This document shows, piece after piece, positions 1 through 11,495 of a stretch of DNA of 64,000 nucleotides. The notes below the pieces were generated by a model, which worked only from the letters and a program-made list of their open reading frames with translations, did no database searches and was not told where the DNA came from. Each line of letters opens with the position of its first letter. Position 1 is the first letter of the stretch. Source of the DNA: Plotosus lineatus (taxonomy: Eukaryota; Chordata; Actinopteri; Siluriformes; Plotosidae); NCBI GenBank assembly GCA_024760905.1, contig CM045751.1, positions 11,475,001 to 11,539,000 of the forward strand, in the 5' to 3' direction. The translations under genes and the position numbers were made by a program.

Positions 1-130
1 TGTAAGCTGCTTAAGCCTAATTAGGGTCACAGAGAGGCTGGCACCCATCTCAGCCATCTCTGGGCAAGGGCAGGGTACACCCTGAACAGCTATCAGGCCA
101 TCACAGGGTTAGCATTCACACTGAAGGGAG
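1..130 (-). repeat. SINE/L2-type tail, runs off the left edge
   Basis: Reverse copy of the common tail containing the bases complementary to AGGGTGTACCCTGCCC and CCTAATTAGG. The same tail recurs many times in the window. Confidence 0.6.
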
Positions 131-171
131 ATTTGGATTGGAACAGTCATTTGGCATACTGTGTATGTTTG

Positions 172-512
172 TGGGGGCAGTGGTGGTCTAGTGGTATAAG
201 GCGCCGGATCGCTGATCCAAAGGTTGGGGGTTTGAGTCCCACTCTCCACAAGGTTGTCACTACCCCCCCAGGTGCAGCTAACTGGGTTATCAAAGGCCGG
301 CCATGTCTGTCACTGTCTATGGTGTGAGGCATGTAAAAGAACCATTGCTGACTTTCGACAAGAGTAGGCTGCAAAGCCGTCGGCGTGTTTCCGCCCTGCG
401 ATGGTCTGGCGAGCTGTCCAGGGTGTACTCTGCCCTCGCCCTGAGTTGGCTGGGATGGGCACCAGCCACCCCGCGACCCTAATTAGGATGAAGCGGTTAC
501 AGAAAATGATGT
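172..512 (+). repeat. tRNA-derived SINE, family A, L2-type tail
   Basis: The head has a tRNA-like A box (GTGGTCTAGTGGTATAAGG) and a B-box-like GGTTTGAGTCC. A shared body follows (AGTGCAGCTAACTGGGTTATC type) and then the tail CGAGCTGTCCAGGGTGTACT...TAATTAGGATGAAGCGGTTA. Confidence 0.8.
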
Positions 513-1635
513 ATGTTTGTAGACTGTGGGAAGAAAGCAATACACACGCAGGGAGAAAGTGCAAACTCCACACAGAAATACCAGGGATTTCTTGTTGTGA
601 GGAAGACATGCTAACCACTAGGGTGCACCCCATACCACCATGCCACCATAGGACAAACAGAATCAAAATAAGCCAAATGTTCTGGTTACTGACAGGCTCA
701 TATTTTATTGTTAACATATGACAATATGGAAATGGTCCCTACAGAGATACACCTGTGCAAATTTGCCTTACTAACGCTAATGCAATAGAAGAAAATGACT
801 GTTACTAAACTTATGGCTTTTATCTTTCTGTTTTATTGTCTTATTATTACTCTATGTAGTCATAAAAAAAAAAAATTACAATTCAGTCAAGACCTCTCAG
901 ATGGATCACAACTTCTGATAGGTTTGTGTGGTACTACAGGTCAGGGAGCAATGCTGGCCGGAGGATAAGCTCCAGGCAGGATCTGCCATGCCATTCTGGT
1001 TGAAGGGTAGAGTTCTGACAATGGTCCAATTGAAGGAAATTCCTTGATAAAGTGATCAGCCACTAAGGACAGGAAGCACCAATCAGCCATGGAGCGTGAA
1101 CCAAACCATGGAGCTTAAACAAGGCCCAACAAGCCAGTGGAACATTCCTCTGTATATTCAATATTCATACAAGTTATTTTGAGTCAACTGGTACCAACCC
1201 CAGCTGACTTTTGTCAGGGGTTCTAAAAACTGAAAACAGGAAACGGGGATTTCACAATGATTAAAAAAGACTGTTTTAAGTATTTAGAACTAAAAAGGGT
1301 ATTTTTCAGAAGGGGGTGTTAAACTTCTTCAAAGTGTGCTTTGATAATTAATGATTCCAACAGATATCCATTGTCTGAAGCTTTAAATTTGAAAACAATC
1401 TAAAAAGTATCCAAGACCTGAGTGTCAAAGGCCTCTTATTCAGTATCAACGATTAACACATCTGCTGAAGATGTATTATATAGTATACAGTATACTGTAC
1501 TGTATATGATTATACAGGGCAAAGTAGGTGTAAATAGATATTATGATCTACACTCAGTACCAGTAGGAGGCGGTATTGCACTAAATACCTATTTTTCCAA
1601 CCACCATAAAGAAAACAAAGTGTGGCACGTGATGC

Positions 1636-2330
1636 AGCATGGTGGCTAGTTAGTAGTGGTTAACACTTCTTCATAACAGTAAAAAAAGTCCTAGGGTCAA
1701 ATGTTCAGTGAGAGTGTTTCTTGTGTCGATGCTTGCATGGGTTTCTTCCAGTATTCCAGTTTCCTCTCACAATGCAAAGACATGCACATTGGGCTAATTG
1801 GCTGCTCTATATTGCCCGATAGCAGTGCTTCTCAAATAGTGGGGCGCGGCCCCAATGGGTATGATGCTGGGGGGAGCGCATATGACCCTGGGGAACATGC
1901 TTTTCTGGAATACTGTACTGTAGTGTATGAGAATTAAGTGTAATTGCACCTCCACTCCACTAGTTAGCAGTGGCGTCTTTCTTTTTTATTGTATTTAATG
2001 TTAATTAAGATACAGTGTTATTCAGAGGTGTACTAATAGCAATTTTAAAGACAAATGCTGTACTGTAATACTATTTACAGTTGCTCTAGGCGGGGAGGAG
2101 GGTGTTGGGGGGGGGGTAGTGGGTTTTTTTTCTTCCTAGAAGGGGTGGCACAGAATTGAGAAGCACTGCCCAATCGTGTGAGTCTGTGCCCTCATGCTTG
2201 TGAGAGTGTTGGGACTGGTGGACTGGTGAGTTGTTCAGGATGTACTCTGACTTTACCCAGAGTTGACTGAGGTAGGCTCTGGCCTCCTTGTGACCCTAGT
2301 ATGATTAAAAGGTCTGGCAAATAAAAGAAA
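1636..2330 (+). repeat. tRNA-type SINE with L2-like tail, split by a hAT element
   Basis: The head (GTGGCTAGTTAGTAGTGGTT), the TTTCCTCTCACAATGCAAAGACATG middle block (quoted in part) and the GAGTTGACTGAGGTAGGCTC tail lie on either side of the hAT insertion at 1823-2168. Confidence 0.65.
1823..2168 (+). mobile_element. Non-autonomous hAT element
   Basis: The terminal inverted repeats are CAGTGCTTCTCAA and TTGAGAAGCACTG. The flanking 8-bp target duplications are cccgatag (1815-1822) and cccaatcg (2169-2176), matching at 6 of 8. Same family as 35933-38164. Confidence 0.85.
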
Positions 2331-2646
2331 GGAAAACTTGTTCGAATATGCTTGTCTTGGACGGTAGTAGATCTTTTGACAGTGCTTTGTCACTCATAAA
2401 TGATTGTTTGCTGCCAGTTGTATTTAAAACAGTGGAATGCTGTAGACGTAGCTCTTTTCATGTTACGCTGGAATGAATACAGCTAATTAAGGTTTTATAA
2501 TGACCATAATAGGGTGAACATGGTCTGGTTATTGTTAAAACCAGTTTCTCTTTTCTGACAGACTGTGATATGTTTCCTTTAATGGCGCTTTGAAAAATAC
2601 AGGCCATGGCTCAGCCTAGAACCTTAAGGGAAACGTTCATGCTTAC

Positions 2647-2722
2647 CTGGTCACGCCATCATAATCGCCACCAAAACCCAAAATGCTGGGACCAGCCACT
2701 TTTTTGATGTGGTCGAAGTGAT
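2647..2722 (-). CDS. dpep1: dpep exon 8 (last exon seen in window)
   Basis: Acceptor CACACAAAG, donor CCAG|GTAAGC. It encodes [20 protein letters not shown] then YDGVT, including the conserved Asp of GGDYDG. No exon for the following conserved segment was found between 1 and 2640, so the gene continues beyond the left edge. Confidence 0.85.
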
Positions 2723-5700
2723 CTTTGTGTGGAAGAGAGAGGAAATACAGTTAAACTTTTTAAAATCGAAAGATGTAAATGGTAGATACTCAATGTGTCT
2801 TACTCACCTGCTACGTCTGAGAGATTGGCATTTTTACTACATGTGACATAGTCATTATAGAAATTCACCATTACGATTCCTTTTTTTTGTTTCTGAAACA
2901 ATGACAAAATTTCAAATGTAGTTTCAACAACATAACAATTGCTGGGTTTTTTTTGCTTTTTTTGTTTTTTTTTAATCCCAGTATACTGTAATTGACAGTT
3001 TGGACCTTAATCAGTAACTAACGACACAATCCATATTAATATTTGCTGGACATGTGCATGAATTTTATTACTTTTGCTATGTCAGATCAAGTAATCGATC
3101 TCTCACCACTTTTTCAAGGATGTAATCTGGAACATTTCTCTTGTGAGGACAGACACTGTATGCAGAGGAGTGGCTGAAAATGATGGGGGCTTTGGAGATC
3201 TCCAGCACTTGGTTCATCACCTGTTCTGACACATGAGCCAGGTCCACCAGCATGCCCATGCGGTTCATTTCACCAATCAGGTTCTGAAAAAAAAAAGTGT
3301 AAAATAGCAATAAGCTATATAAACAGCTCAGGGTATTACACGTAATCATTTACATCCAGACTTAGCAGCATTTAGAATCGCCAGTTGATCTAATGTGCAT
3401 GTTTTTGGATTTTGTGGAGAAACTGTAATAACACAGAGGTAATGTATGCAACTGTACAGCCTATTTAATCTATAGGTCTCTGCAACCTATAAAATGAGTG
3501 TTTTCATTAAAATCAATGCTAAATAATAATTAGTCACTGAACACAAGGCTATCGGTGAATAGTCCTTGAACATTGAATACTATTCTGTTCAGAGCTTGAT
3601 GCAGATCATTTTTATGATGAAATATACAGGAACGTAAGAAGAAACAACTTAAACAAAACATTTATGGTTTATTTGGCAGGGAGCAAATAATTGTCCATAC
3701 TATACAAAAGCAATGATGGAATAAGGACACAGTGCTCAATATTTTTTGATGACTATCCACCAGTCATAAATAAGAAAATATCTTCAATGAATAATGATGT
3801 TTATTATCCCATGAACCAATCAGATTGTGCCATTCCCAAACAGTACCAGTACCTAATAAACTGTTATAGCCTTACTGTGAAATCATAGAACTAAGTGTTG
3901 CTCCTCAAGAAACTTAATCATGAAGTAATAAAAAGTAGTATCATATGCTGAAAGATTGTATTTTACAGCAATTTACTGTAATGTAGATAAGGAGCAAATC
4001 CATGTGCTATTAACGTCTTGTTCAACAGAAAATCAGGGTGATGTTCTAACCTTTCCAAATTCACTCAGGCCATTGTGCTCCACGGGATCTGAACCTGTAT
4101 CCACCAGCCAGTTATCCGCCCTGGAAAATTTAACAAAATTCATTCATTCATTTTCTGAACCACTTAATCGTAATTAGGGTTGCTGCCGCGCATCTCAGCC
4201 AACTCTGGGCAAGGACAGAGTACACCCTGGACAGCTAGCCAGGCCATTGCAGGGCTGACGGCTTTGCAGCCTACTCCTGACGAAAGTCAGACATGGGTTT
4301 TCTTTACAGTCTCTCATGAGCCCCCCCCCCCCCAACCTTGGGATCAGTGATCCAGCACCTTTACCACCAGGCCACCACTGTCCATAATTTAATATATGGT
4401 AATTTTATACATATTTTTATCTATTAGGTTTTTTTTTTAATAAAATATTTAATCAACAACAACAACAACAATGTGGTCTACAATGCGGTGGTCTAGTGGT
4501 ATAGGGTGCTGGATCGCTGATCCAAAGGTTGGGGGTTCGAGTCCCACTCTCCACAAGGTTGTAATTCAGAGAAAACCTGTTTCAAATCCATCATAGGGAT
4601 TTTCCAGCATATGATTAAATAAGCATGGGCAGTTGTGGAAAGGGTGGAAAACTAAGATGTAATTCATGAAGAGCTCCGATGATGTAGAAATTAGTTAACG
4701 TGGCAGGATATTATGAAATATTTGTTGAAAAGAACTCAGTCAGAGGTCCACGCACTCACCAGGGTGTGTTGCAGCTATGTGTGAGAGTCAAATAACGGAC
4801 TCCCAGCTGATACATGGTACGTAATGTTCCCATACTGCTGTCGATGGAGTGGCCTCCTTCAATCCCAATCAGACTTGCGGTCTTGTTATTAGCAAAGGCA
4901 TCCAATATGTCTGAAATTGGAGAACAGATTTTGATAATAAAGGACAGGGCAGCAAAGTTAGGTTTTGTTTGTTAGTATACCACAGCAATGATAAAATGTA
5001 AAATCAGTGACATTTTAATAGCAGAATTCCTGACAATTGCTTTTGCTTTAACGTTGATGATTATTGATTAGGTTTACAGTAATGTGCTTGTTTCAATATG
5101 TTCCTTTTTTAATATGGTAACGGGTTATTCACCAGAAAAATTAACATGAATACAGTGAAGTTTACTTTTAAGGAAATGTTTATTGAACATTTATAAAATA
5201 TGTCTCTGGTGCATTGCTTCTCAAAGTTGGGCGCGCCCCTCCATCTACTCTGCCCTCAGATACATGTACAGTACACTTGTTTATCAGCCAGTCTACAAAG
5301 TTTTTTACTGAAAATGACAGTACACAGACTTCAACTCTGGAAAAATATTGCACCACTTTGAAATGCAGAGCAGCTGTTGCCAACATGATTTTACACAAGC
5401 TCTTGCACTGAGGTACCTTTCCTGGGTTTTATTTAATAAAAATCTTATTAACTTCAAAAACAGCTGTTTAGATCTGTTTATATATAATGACATAACCTGT
5501 GTGGTCATCCTAAGATTTGCCTATGTAGTGTTATATTTTGCATTAAAAAGAACATTAAAATTTATATACGTTTTCAGAAAGCTTTAGGTTGTTTGGAGCT
5601 CAATGTTTAGCACTATTTTCTCACAGCACAAAGGATTTATGGTTCTTGGCCAAGTGTCTTTCTTGTTAAATCTGAAGTATGAAAACTTTTTGAAGACTTT

Positions 5701-7473
5701 TCTGAAAAACAAAATGTATTGCCTATGTAAAGCCATGTAATATTGTCCTATAACAACTCAAAAAAAGTGTTTTATTCTTTGCAAATTAATTATCAGTAAT
5801 TTCTTACAGATTTGGTCCAGATCTTTTCAAACTGAAAGCTGCATTTGGTAAATTTTTAGTTCTATGCACAAATATTTACAGACACTCCCCAACTTAGATT
5901 TTTGTTTGGTTCCGGACGGCCGAACATAAAAAAACATACGTTGTTACTGTATGTTCCAGTGATGTATGGCGTTCATACTGTACTATACATCCATAAATAC
6001 CATTACCGTATCTCATAAAACACCCCTAAATCAATTATTATAAACATAACATTGTATAACAATATCACCATAACATAACATAATATCAAATGTATCAAAT
6101 AATATCAACATTGATTTCAAATAAATTAAATTCAAGCAAAATAATTTCAAGTAGATAAATTTTAATCAAATTCACTCATCAAATATCAAATACAGTATCA
6201 AATATAACCTTTAACATTCTCTTTGATGCGATCTTTCTGCTTGTAAATGGTTCCGATGATCACTTTACACGAAGCTGAGCCGAGTCACTTTACATGAAGT
6301 TTAAAACAGCCAATCATCGCTTACAATATGTGAGGCACTCCACCGAAAGAGTTCACTTGCTTGTGCTTGAGACAAAGCGCGGGTCATACGGACTTCCGGT
6401 CTTTCAAGTGAGCAAGGGCACCGTTGAATACCTGTTTAGTACTCAGCCTGCACTGTTGTGAATCACCAGCAGAACGGAGAGTTCTCTTTATTTTCTGGAT
6501 TCGGGTGTTCATTCATTTTACAACTCTCTTTGCTTAACTGAGTATGCATGGTAGATTGCGTCGATCCGAGCAGATAGTTAATTCAGTCTTGGGAAAACCG
6601 GAAATTCCGGCATATGCCAGAAAACTTGCACCCATGCTAGTAGGCTTATGCTTCTGACCAACCATATTTGCTTAGGGTTACAAAAGTCCGCAAAACAGTG
6701 GAAACACAAAGATCACAGAGACGACATCTTAACACAAGGGTAACACGCAGTGAACTGGGAAGCAGCAGGGCACATTCAGTCTGTTGTTTGTAAACAATGG
6801 ACACAGCGTCATTGCGTCATTACATCAGCGTACTATGTAGGTGCATCTCGTACTCAAAATTTTACTTTTTTGGGGGGGGGTGGGGGGTGTAAAATCGAAA
6901 AAAATGTAAAACGGATTAATGTAAGTTCGGGAGTGTCTGTATATTGTTTGAAATGGTCCGTAGTCAGGAAATCATGTAAAAACTCATCAGTGACTTGTGG
7001 TGCCCTTTGAAATTATCAAATTAAATTCTCCCTGTGTGACAAACAATGTGTAAACCTGCATTCAGGGTGCATCTCAAAAGCCTCCGACAGCAGTGTATGG
7101 TTTATCCAGAGCCCAGAAAAAATGCAAGTTTAAATTTTTTTTTAAGTCGTCCACATTACCAATCCAAGCTTTGAAACATTAATAAAAATAAAAATATAAT
7201 ACAAAGCAAAACATTTAATAAAACACAGAGAAAGGAGTCAGTGTTTGGGAGATTGAGTGCTACTTCACCTTGACTGCTATAGGCAAACATGAACTCTTCT
7301 GGATATTTGTTACACATCCGGTGTATGATATCAATCTGCTCCAAGGTTTGTCTCACTGCATCTTTATACTGAGTGGCACAAGGGACATATGCAGCCCAGA
7401 ACTGTAGAACAAGAACAAACATGTGTGTGCATATTTTAATGAGTTTACATGAAAAATTGAGCAGCGCTTATGA

Positions 7474-7560
<87 letters not shown>

Positions 7561-7589
7561 CACACACTGTATATATGTATGTATGTGGG

Positions 7590-7676
<87 letters not shown>

Positions 7677-10600
7677 GCATTATATAATAATATATAATGG
7701 CAGTAGTGGTCTAGTGGTATAGGGTGCTGGATTGCTGATCCAAAGGTTGGGGGTTCGAGTCCCACGCTCCACAAGGTTGTCACTGTCCCCCCAGTGCAGC
7801 TAACTGGGTTATCAAAGGCGGGCCATGTCTCTCACTGTCTATGGTGTGAGGCATGTAAAAGAACCATTGCTGACTTTCGTAAAGAGTAGGCTGCAAAGTT
7901 GTCAGCGTGGGTGTGTGTGTGTGTGTGTGTACATATGTATATGTAGATATGTATGTATATATAAATCCCCCTTATTTCACGATTAATGGGGACCAGCCCT
8001 CTCCGCGATATGCGAAAAACCGCGAAATGACTTCTGGCACTTGTTAAGGACACCTACCCACATTTAAATTATATAAAATTTATATAGAAGTTCATTTTAA
8101 AGTGTTCTATGCATGTTTATGTCATACAGGCAACGTGTATTAATATATAAATAAATTATACACCTTATAATGTCAAATTTATATAAATCCTGTATAACAA
8201 ATCTTATAAATAACAAATCCACAGCCACGTCAACGAGGAGAATCACTGGCGGCACTGGTGCTTGATTGGGGCTCATCAGCACCTCCAGAGCCTTTGCTTT
8301 GCAGTAGTACTTATCATAATGGTGTCCAAACACATTATTTTTATGGCAGTCATTAATCCACAACGATAAGGCATTTTCCATTTTCACAACGGCCTTATTG
8401 CGCTGTTACTGTTATGGTCTGTACTAGTTGGCGGTGTTTAACTCCTCGCTGTCTCTCCGCATGCGTTGGTGAGGGGCGTGGCTTTTACAGAGCTCACCTG
8501 AATTCACTCAGTCATCAGCGCGCTAGAGGAGCTCCGTGCTTGACACTGTTTTTCCTTCACCATTACGGTGAACATGATTTTTCCCGCACCCCAGTGCTTC
8601 CCTTGAGCTTAACAAACGTCTTTGTTTCATCGTACTTGGTCTCCTGCATCTTTGGGTCTGACTGATATGCGTATTTTCTCTTCCTACTTCTTAATGTAGT
8701 GCACAGTCGACTTGTTAATGACGTAATGGCGAGCCGCAGACGCAAAACCTTACCCTTCTTTTATTAAATTTAGAAGCTTAACTTTCTCACTAACTGTCAT
8801 CATTTTCCTTTTCTTTTCTATTCACTAGATTATCTTCCTGTGACGCCGAGAGCATATCAGTTGGACCCAAAAATGCAGGAGACCAAGTACGATGAAACAA
8901 AGACTTTTATTGAGCTCAGGGGAAGCACTGGGGTGCGGGAAAATCATGTTTACGTTGTGGTGAGGTAAAATCACAACCAAATCACAGAGTGTCGAGCACG
9001 GAGCTCATCTAGCGCACTGATGGCTGAGTGAATTCAGGTGCGCTCTCTGGATTTTGCCAACAGGTAACAGCCTTGCCAGTGTATGCAGAGAAAGTTAAAC
9101 ACCGCCAACTAGCACAGACCATAACACTTCCATTTTTTTTTTTGAATCCTGTACTGTAATCTTTAATTTTTTAAATTTCCCAATGGGAAACCCACAATAT
9201 TGCGGGGACGCGAAGTAGGAAATTTCGAAGTGGCAGGGATTACTGCATATGTATTTATTTATTTATTTCTATGAAGTGTTTTGCAGCTTAAGTTAAAACA
9301 AAAGCAATGTAAGTAAAGGAAAAGGTCATTTCATTTCATTTTCTGTTACCGCTTAATCCTAATTTGGGTTTCTGGGAAGCTGGCGCCCATCCCAGTTGAC
9401 GCCGGGTGAGGGCAGATTACACCATGGACAGCTCGCCAGGCTATCGCAGGGCGGAAACACGCTGACGGCTTTGCAGCTACTCTTGTCGAAAGTCAGCAAT
9501 GGTTCTTTTACATGAACCTCACACCATAGACCAGTGGTCCCCAAACTACGGCCCGCGGACCGGATACGGCCCACCTCCACATTTGAAACCCCTGAACAAT
9601 ACCAGAGATGCATTATGATTACTTTTCTTTGTCTGGCCACGCAATCAAGACTAATACACACCTAGAACATGCCATTCTATTCCACCCTTCTGCCGTCTGT
9701 GCCCCTTTCTGAACACCCCCTCTCCCCCAAACACACAGAAATAAAAATCCTAGACTCTCCCCTGTCCAATAGAACAGAGTAATGGTGAAAAGGTTATGGA
9801 AGAGAAAATTTGATTCAGAATGCAGGGTATTTAATCTGCAGTGGACAAACGATTATTTTTTGTTCAATGCAAAGAAAACATTGTTTGTATCATTTGTCAA
9901 GACACAGTGGCGGTATTCAAAGAATACAATCTGCGCCGACACTCTGAATCCCGTAACAAAGACGAGTATGATCGTTTGCAAGTCCAAAAACAAGTACAGT
10001 ACTGTAGACAAATTCTCAAAGCTAAAGAGTGGACTGTTAGCTCAGGAGAATACATTTGTACGCCAGGCTCGGCTGAACCAGTCGTCTGTTCAGGCAGCTT
10101 TCGGGTTGCTCAACTGATAGCAAGCAGAGTTTTTTATTTATTTATTTATTTTTTAAACTTCCTGACTTTTTGTGTGAAGGTCCCAGAAAGAGTTACCAAT
10201 ATTTGATTATGCGTGGCTCACTGGAAAACAATAAATGTTTACCTTTAGGCAGCCCTGTGATCGCCACACTTTTTCAGTTACAACCTGACCTTGGCCCCCC
10301 CCCCATCAGAGAAGGGAAAAGTTATGTGGCCCTCATAGGAAAAAGTATGGGGACCCCTGCTATAGACAGTGAGAGACATGGTCGGCCTTTGATAACCCAG
10401 TTAGCTGCACTGGCGGCGACAACAACATATTTGCACAATTTTTTGGCCAGGCATTGTATATACAGTGACCTGGTTGCAAAATGTACCCCAACAGAGTGCA
10501 TGTAATATGGTGGCCCCGTAATGAACAATGCTTTATGTGAAACACTTTTTAGCTATAATTTAAGGAATGGCTTACCAGTTTTAAGATTAGTTTTATTATT

Positions 10601-11045
10601 TAGATGAGTAGTGCCTCTTTTTTTTGCATTAAAACTAGTAATTTTTTTTTTTACCTCTGTACAAGAGTATTACATACCTGTGCTGATAACAGGCCCTTTT
10701 TGATTTTAGGGATATTGGTGTGAGTAGAATTGAGTGTGTGAAGGTCCACAGAGTTGAGCCGATTGTTAAACTGTTTCCTCAGCTGCCATGGCAAATCGTT
10801 ATGTCTGTGTGAAATCAGATTATACAGTTAAGGTTATATTATAGTATTCATAGACAAAAGCATAATCTTTCATTAATTTGGATATAATGCATACATTGAT
10901 GAAAAGAAGTGGTGGTGAACTTTTCTTACCCGTCTATCAGCGGTGTCTCAGACATCAGCCTCCGTGCTCGTTCCAGGTATGTGTCTGCTCTGGCGGTAAA
11001 TGTAAAAGCCAAGAGGACTAAACACGCACCTCTGATGCACTTCAT
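2647..11045 (-). CDS. dpep1: Membrane dipeptidase (DPEP family), 3' end off the left edge
   Basis: Zinc-dependent membrane dipeptidase that hydrolyses dipeptides such as Cys-Gly from glutathione and leukotriene D4; the family is GPI-anchored on the outer cell surface. Eight coding exons join in frame (10930-11045, 10678-10804, 7269-7401, 4760-4910, 4051-4120, 3107-3283, 2808-2892, 2647-2722) to give 311 residues plus two bases. A signal peptide ([14 protein letters not shown]...) is followed by DGHNDLPW (metal ligands H40, D42), [11 protein letters not shown] (E143), LAHVS (H216), FSHSSAY (H237), R248 and GFGGDYDG (D306), so the binuclear zinc site and substrate residues are all intact. The C-terminal exons, including the GPI signal, are not in the window. 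The choice of dpep1 over dpep2/dpep3 rests on the neighbouring SULT gene and is less sure than the family. Confidence 0.88.
2808..2892 (-). CDS. dpep1: dpep exon 7
   Basis: Acceptor TTGTTTCAG, donor GCAG|GTGAGT. It encodes [20 protein letters not shown] and NANLSDVA. Confidence 0.87.
3107..3283 (-). CDS. dpep1: dpep exon 6
   Basis: The acceptor is a run of T then CAG; the donor is GTG|GTGAGA. It encodes [20 protein letters not shown] and [20 protein letters not shown], with zinc ligands H216 and H237 and the substrate-binding Arg. Confidence 0.9.
4051..4120 (-). CDS. dpep1: dpep exon 5
   Basis: Acceptor TTTTCCAG, donor AAG|GTTAGA. It encodes [20 protein letters not shown] followed by FGK. 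At 70 bases it is the shortest exon. Confidence 0.88.
4140..4382 (-). repeat. tRNA SINE family A, L2-type tail, internally deleted
   Basis: Reverse copy running from the tail (TAATTAGGGTT complement) to the head (CACCAGGCCACCACTG complement), with part of the body missing. It lies in the dpep intron just after exon 5's acceptor. Confidence 0.7.
4483..4562 (+). repeat. tRNA SINE family A, head only
   Basis: tRNA-like head GTGGTCTAGTGGTATAGGGT with GGTTCGAGTCCCACTC, ending right after ACAAGGTTGT. Confidence 0.7.
4760..4910 (-). CDS. dpep1: dpep exon 4
   Basis: Acceptor CCAATTTCAG, donor CTG|GTGAGT. It encodes [20 protein letters not shown] and [12 protein letters not shown], and carries the bridging zinc ligand E143. 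Confidence 0.9.
5205..5260 (+). mobile_element. hAT end fragment
   Basis: GCATTGCTTCTCAAAGTTGGGCGCG resembles the CAGTGCTTCTCAA terminus of the hAT family at 1823 and 35933 (quoted motif continues past 20 bases in the window). No opposite end was found. Confidence 0.4.
5879..6939. mobile_element. DNA transposon with TA target, Tigger/mariner-like ends
   Basis: The ends are CAGACACTCCCCAACTTAGA and the reverse complement of TGTAAGTTCGGGAGTGTCTG, flanked by TA. The element is 1061 bp and no transposase is recognised. An internal part (about 6328-6500) resembles 30294-30460 inside a different element. Confidence 0.7.
7269..7401 (-). CDS. dpep1: dpep exon 3
   Basis: Acceptor TTCTACAG, donor AAG|GTGAAG. 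It encodes [20 protein letters not shown] and onward to FMFAYSSQ, a good match to the family segment FWSVYTPC...KDAVRRTLEQMDVVHRM. Confidence 0.88.
7478..7672. repeat. (AT)n / (GT)n microsatellite
   Basis: A long AT dinucleotide run, a short GT run, then AT again. Confidence 0.95.
7699..7908 (+). repeat. tRNA SINE family A, 3' truncated
   Basis: A clean head with box B GGTTCGAGTCC, and a body to the AAAGAGTAGGCTGCAAAG block, then a GT run. Confidence 0.75.
7960..9245. mobile_element. Tigger/pogo-like element holding a foldback
   Basis: The left end AATCCCCCTTATTTCACGA and the right end (complement AGTAATCCCTGCCACTTCGA) are related inverted ends of the fish pogo-like type. The middle holds a 250-base inverted duplication (8412-8672 with 8850-9128). 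Confidence 0.55.
9335..10415 (-). repeat. tRNA SINE family A, L2-type tail, split by hAT
   Basis: The SINE runs 9335-9531 and resumes at 10360 (CTATAGACAGTGAGAGACAT), interrupted by the hAT element. Confidence 0.75.
9532..10359 (+). mobile_element. hAT element with BED-finger transposase remnant
   Basis: The ends are CAGTGGTCCCCAAACTACGG and the complement CAGGGGTCCCCATAC. The 8-bp target duplications are ccatagac and ctatagac (7 of 8). At 9785-10115 two overlapping frames carry the start of a hAT-type protein ([11 protein letters not shown], then [20 protein letters not shown]), a BED-like finger with a frameshift. The catalytic region is absent. Confidence 0.85.
10678..10804 (-). CDS. dpep1: dpep exon 2
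   Basis: Acceptor TTTCACACAG, donor CAG|GTATGT. It encodes [16 protein letters not shown]... through ...[14 protein letters not shown], which carries the first two zinc ligands. Confidence 0.87.
10930..11045 (-). CDS. dpep1: dpep exon 1 (start codon, signal peptide)
   Basis: The ATG is at 11043-11045 (minus strand). It encodes a hydrophobic leader, then [19 protein letters not shown], and ends at donor GG|GTAAGA inside the Gly codon of DGHND. A long (GT)n tract begins 42 bases upstream of the ATG. Confidence 0.85.
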
Positions 11046-11085
11046 TTTATCCAAATACTCTTCTGTCCCTCTTCAGTTTTCTCAA

Positions 11086-11087
<2 letters not shown>

Positions 11088-11156
<69 letters not shown>
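11088..11156. repeat. (GT)n microsatellite next to the dpep start codon
   Basis: About 34 GT units, beginning 42 bases upstream of the dpep ATG. Confidence 0.95.
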
Positions 11157-11160
<4 letters not shown>

Positions 11161-11495
11161 CTGAAACAGAAAGACTTCAGACAATATCAGGGTTGCAATT
11201 TAAAGTCTTTCCATGTGTTTTAGTTAATATGTAAAGTGTATTAATTTATGGTGAGATGCTTATCATACTAGCCAATAAACAAGCATTTATCATTTGTTTA
11301 AAAATAATAAAAGAGTGGTGGTAAATGTGGTAAGAAATATTGCATTCAAGGACAAAGTTCATGCAAGTACAATATGCACGTTCTTAGGGTTTGCTACACA
11401 ATGCATTATAATGTTATTTATGTACAACAAGATTTACTTATTCTAGAATCGTGTTTTTTGCCACACACACAGCATAGATACAGCAATAAAGTATA

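Noticed and set aside
7373..7783. Long frames encoding Tyr-Ile or Thr-His repeats
   Set aside because: They are translations of (AT)n and (GT)n microsatellites. The same holds at 18166-18640, 20829-21450 and 49570-49755.
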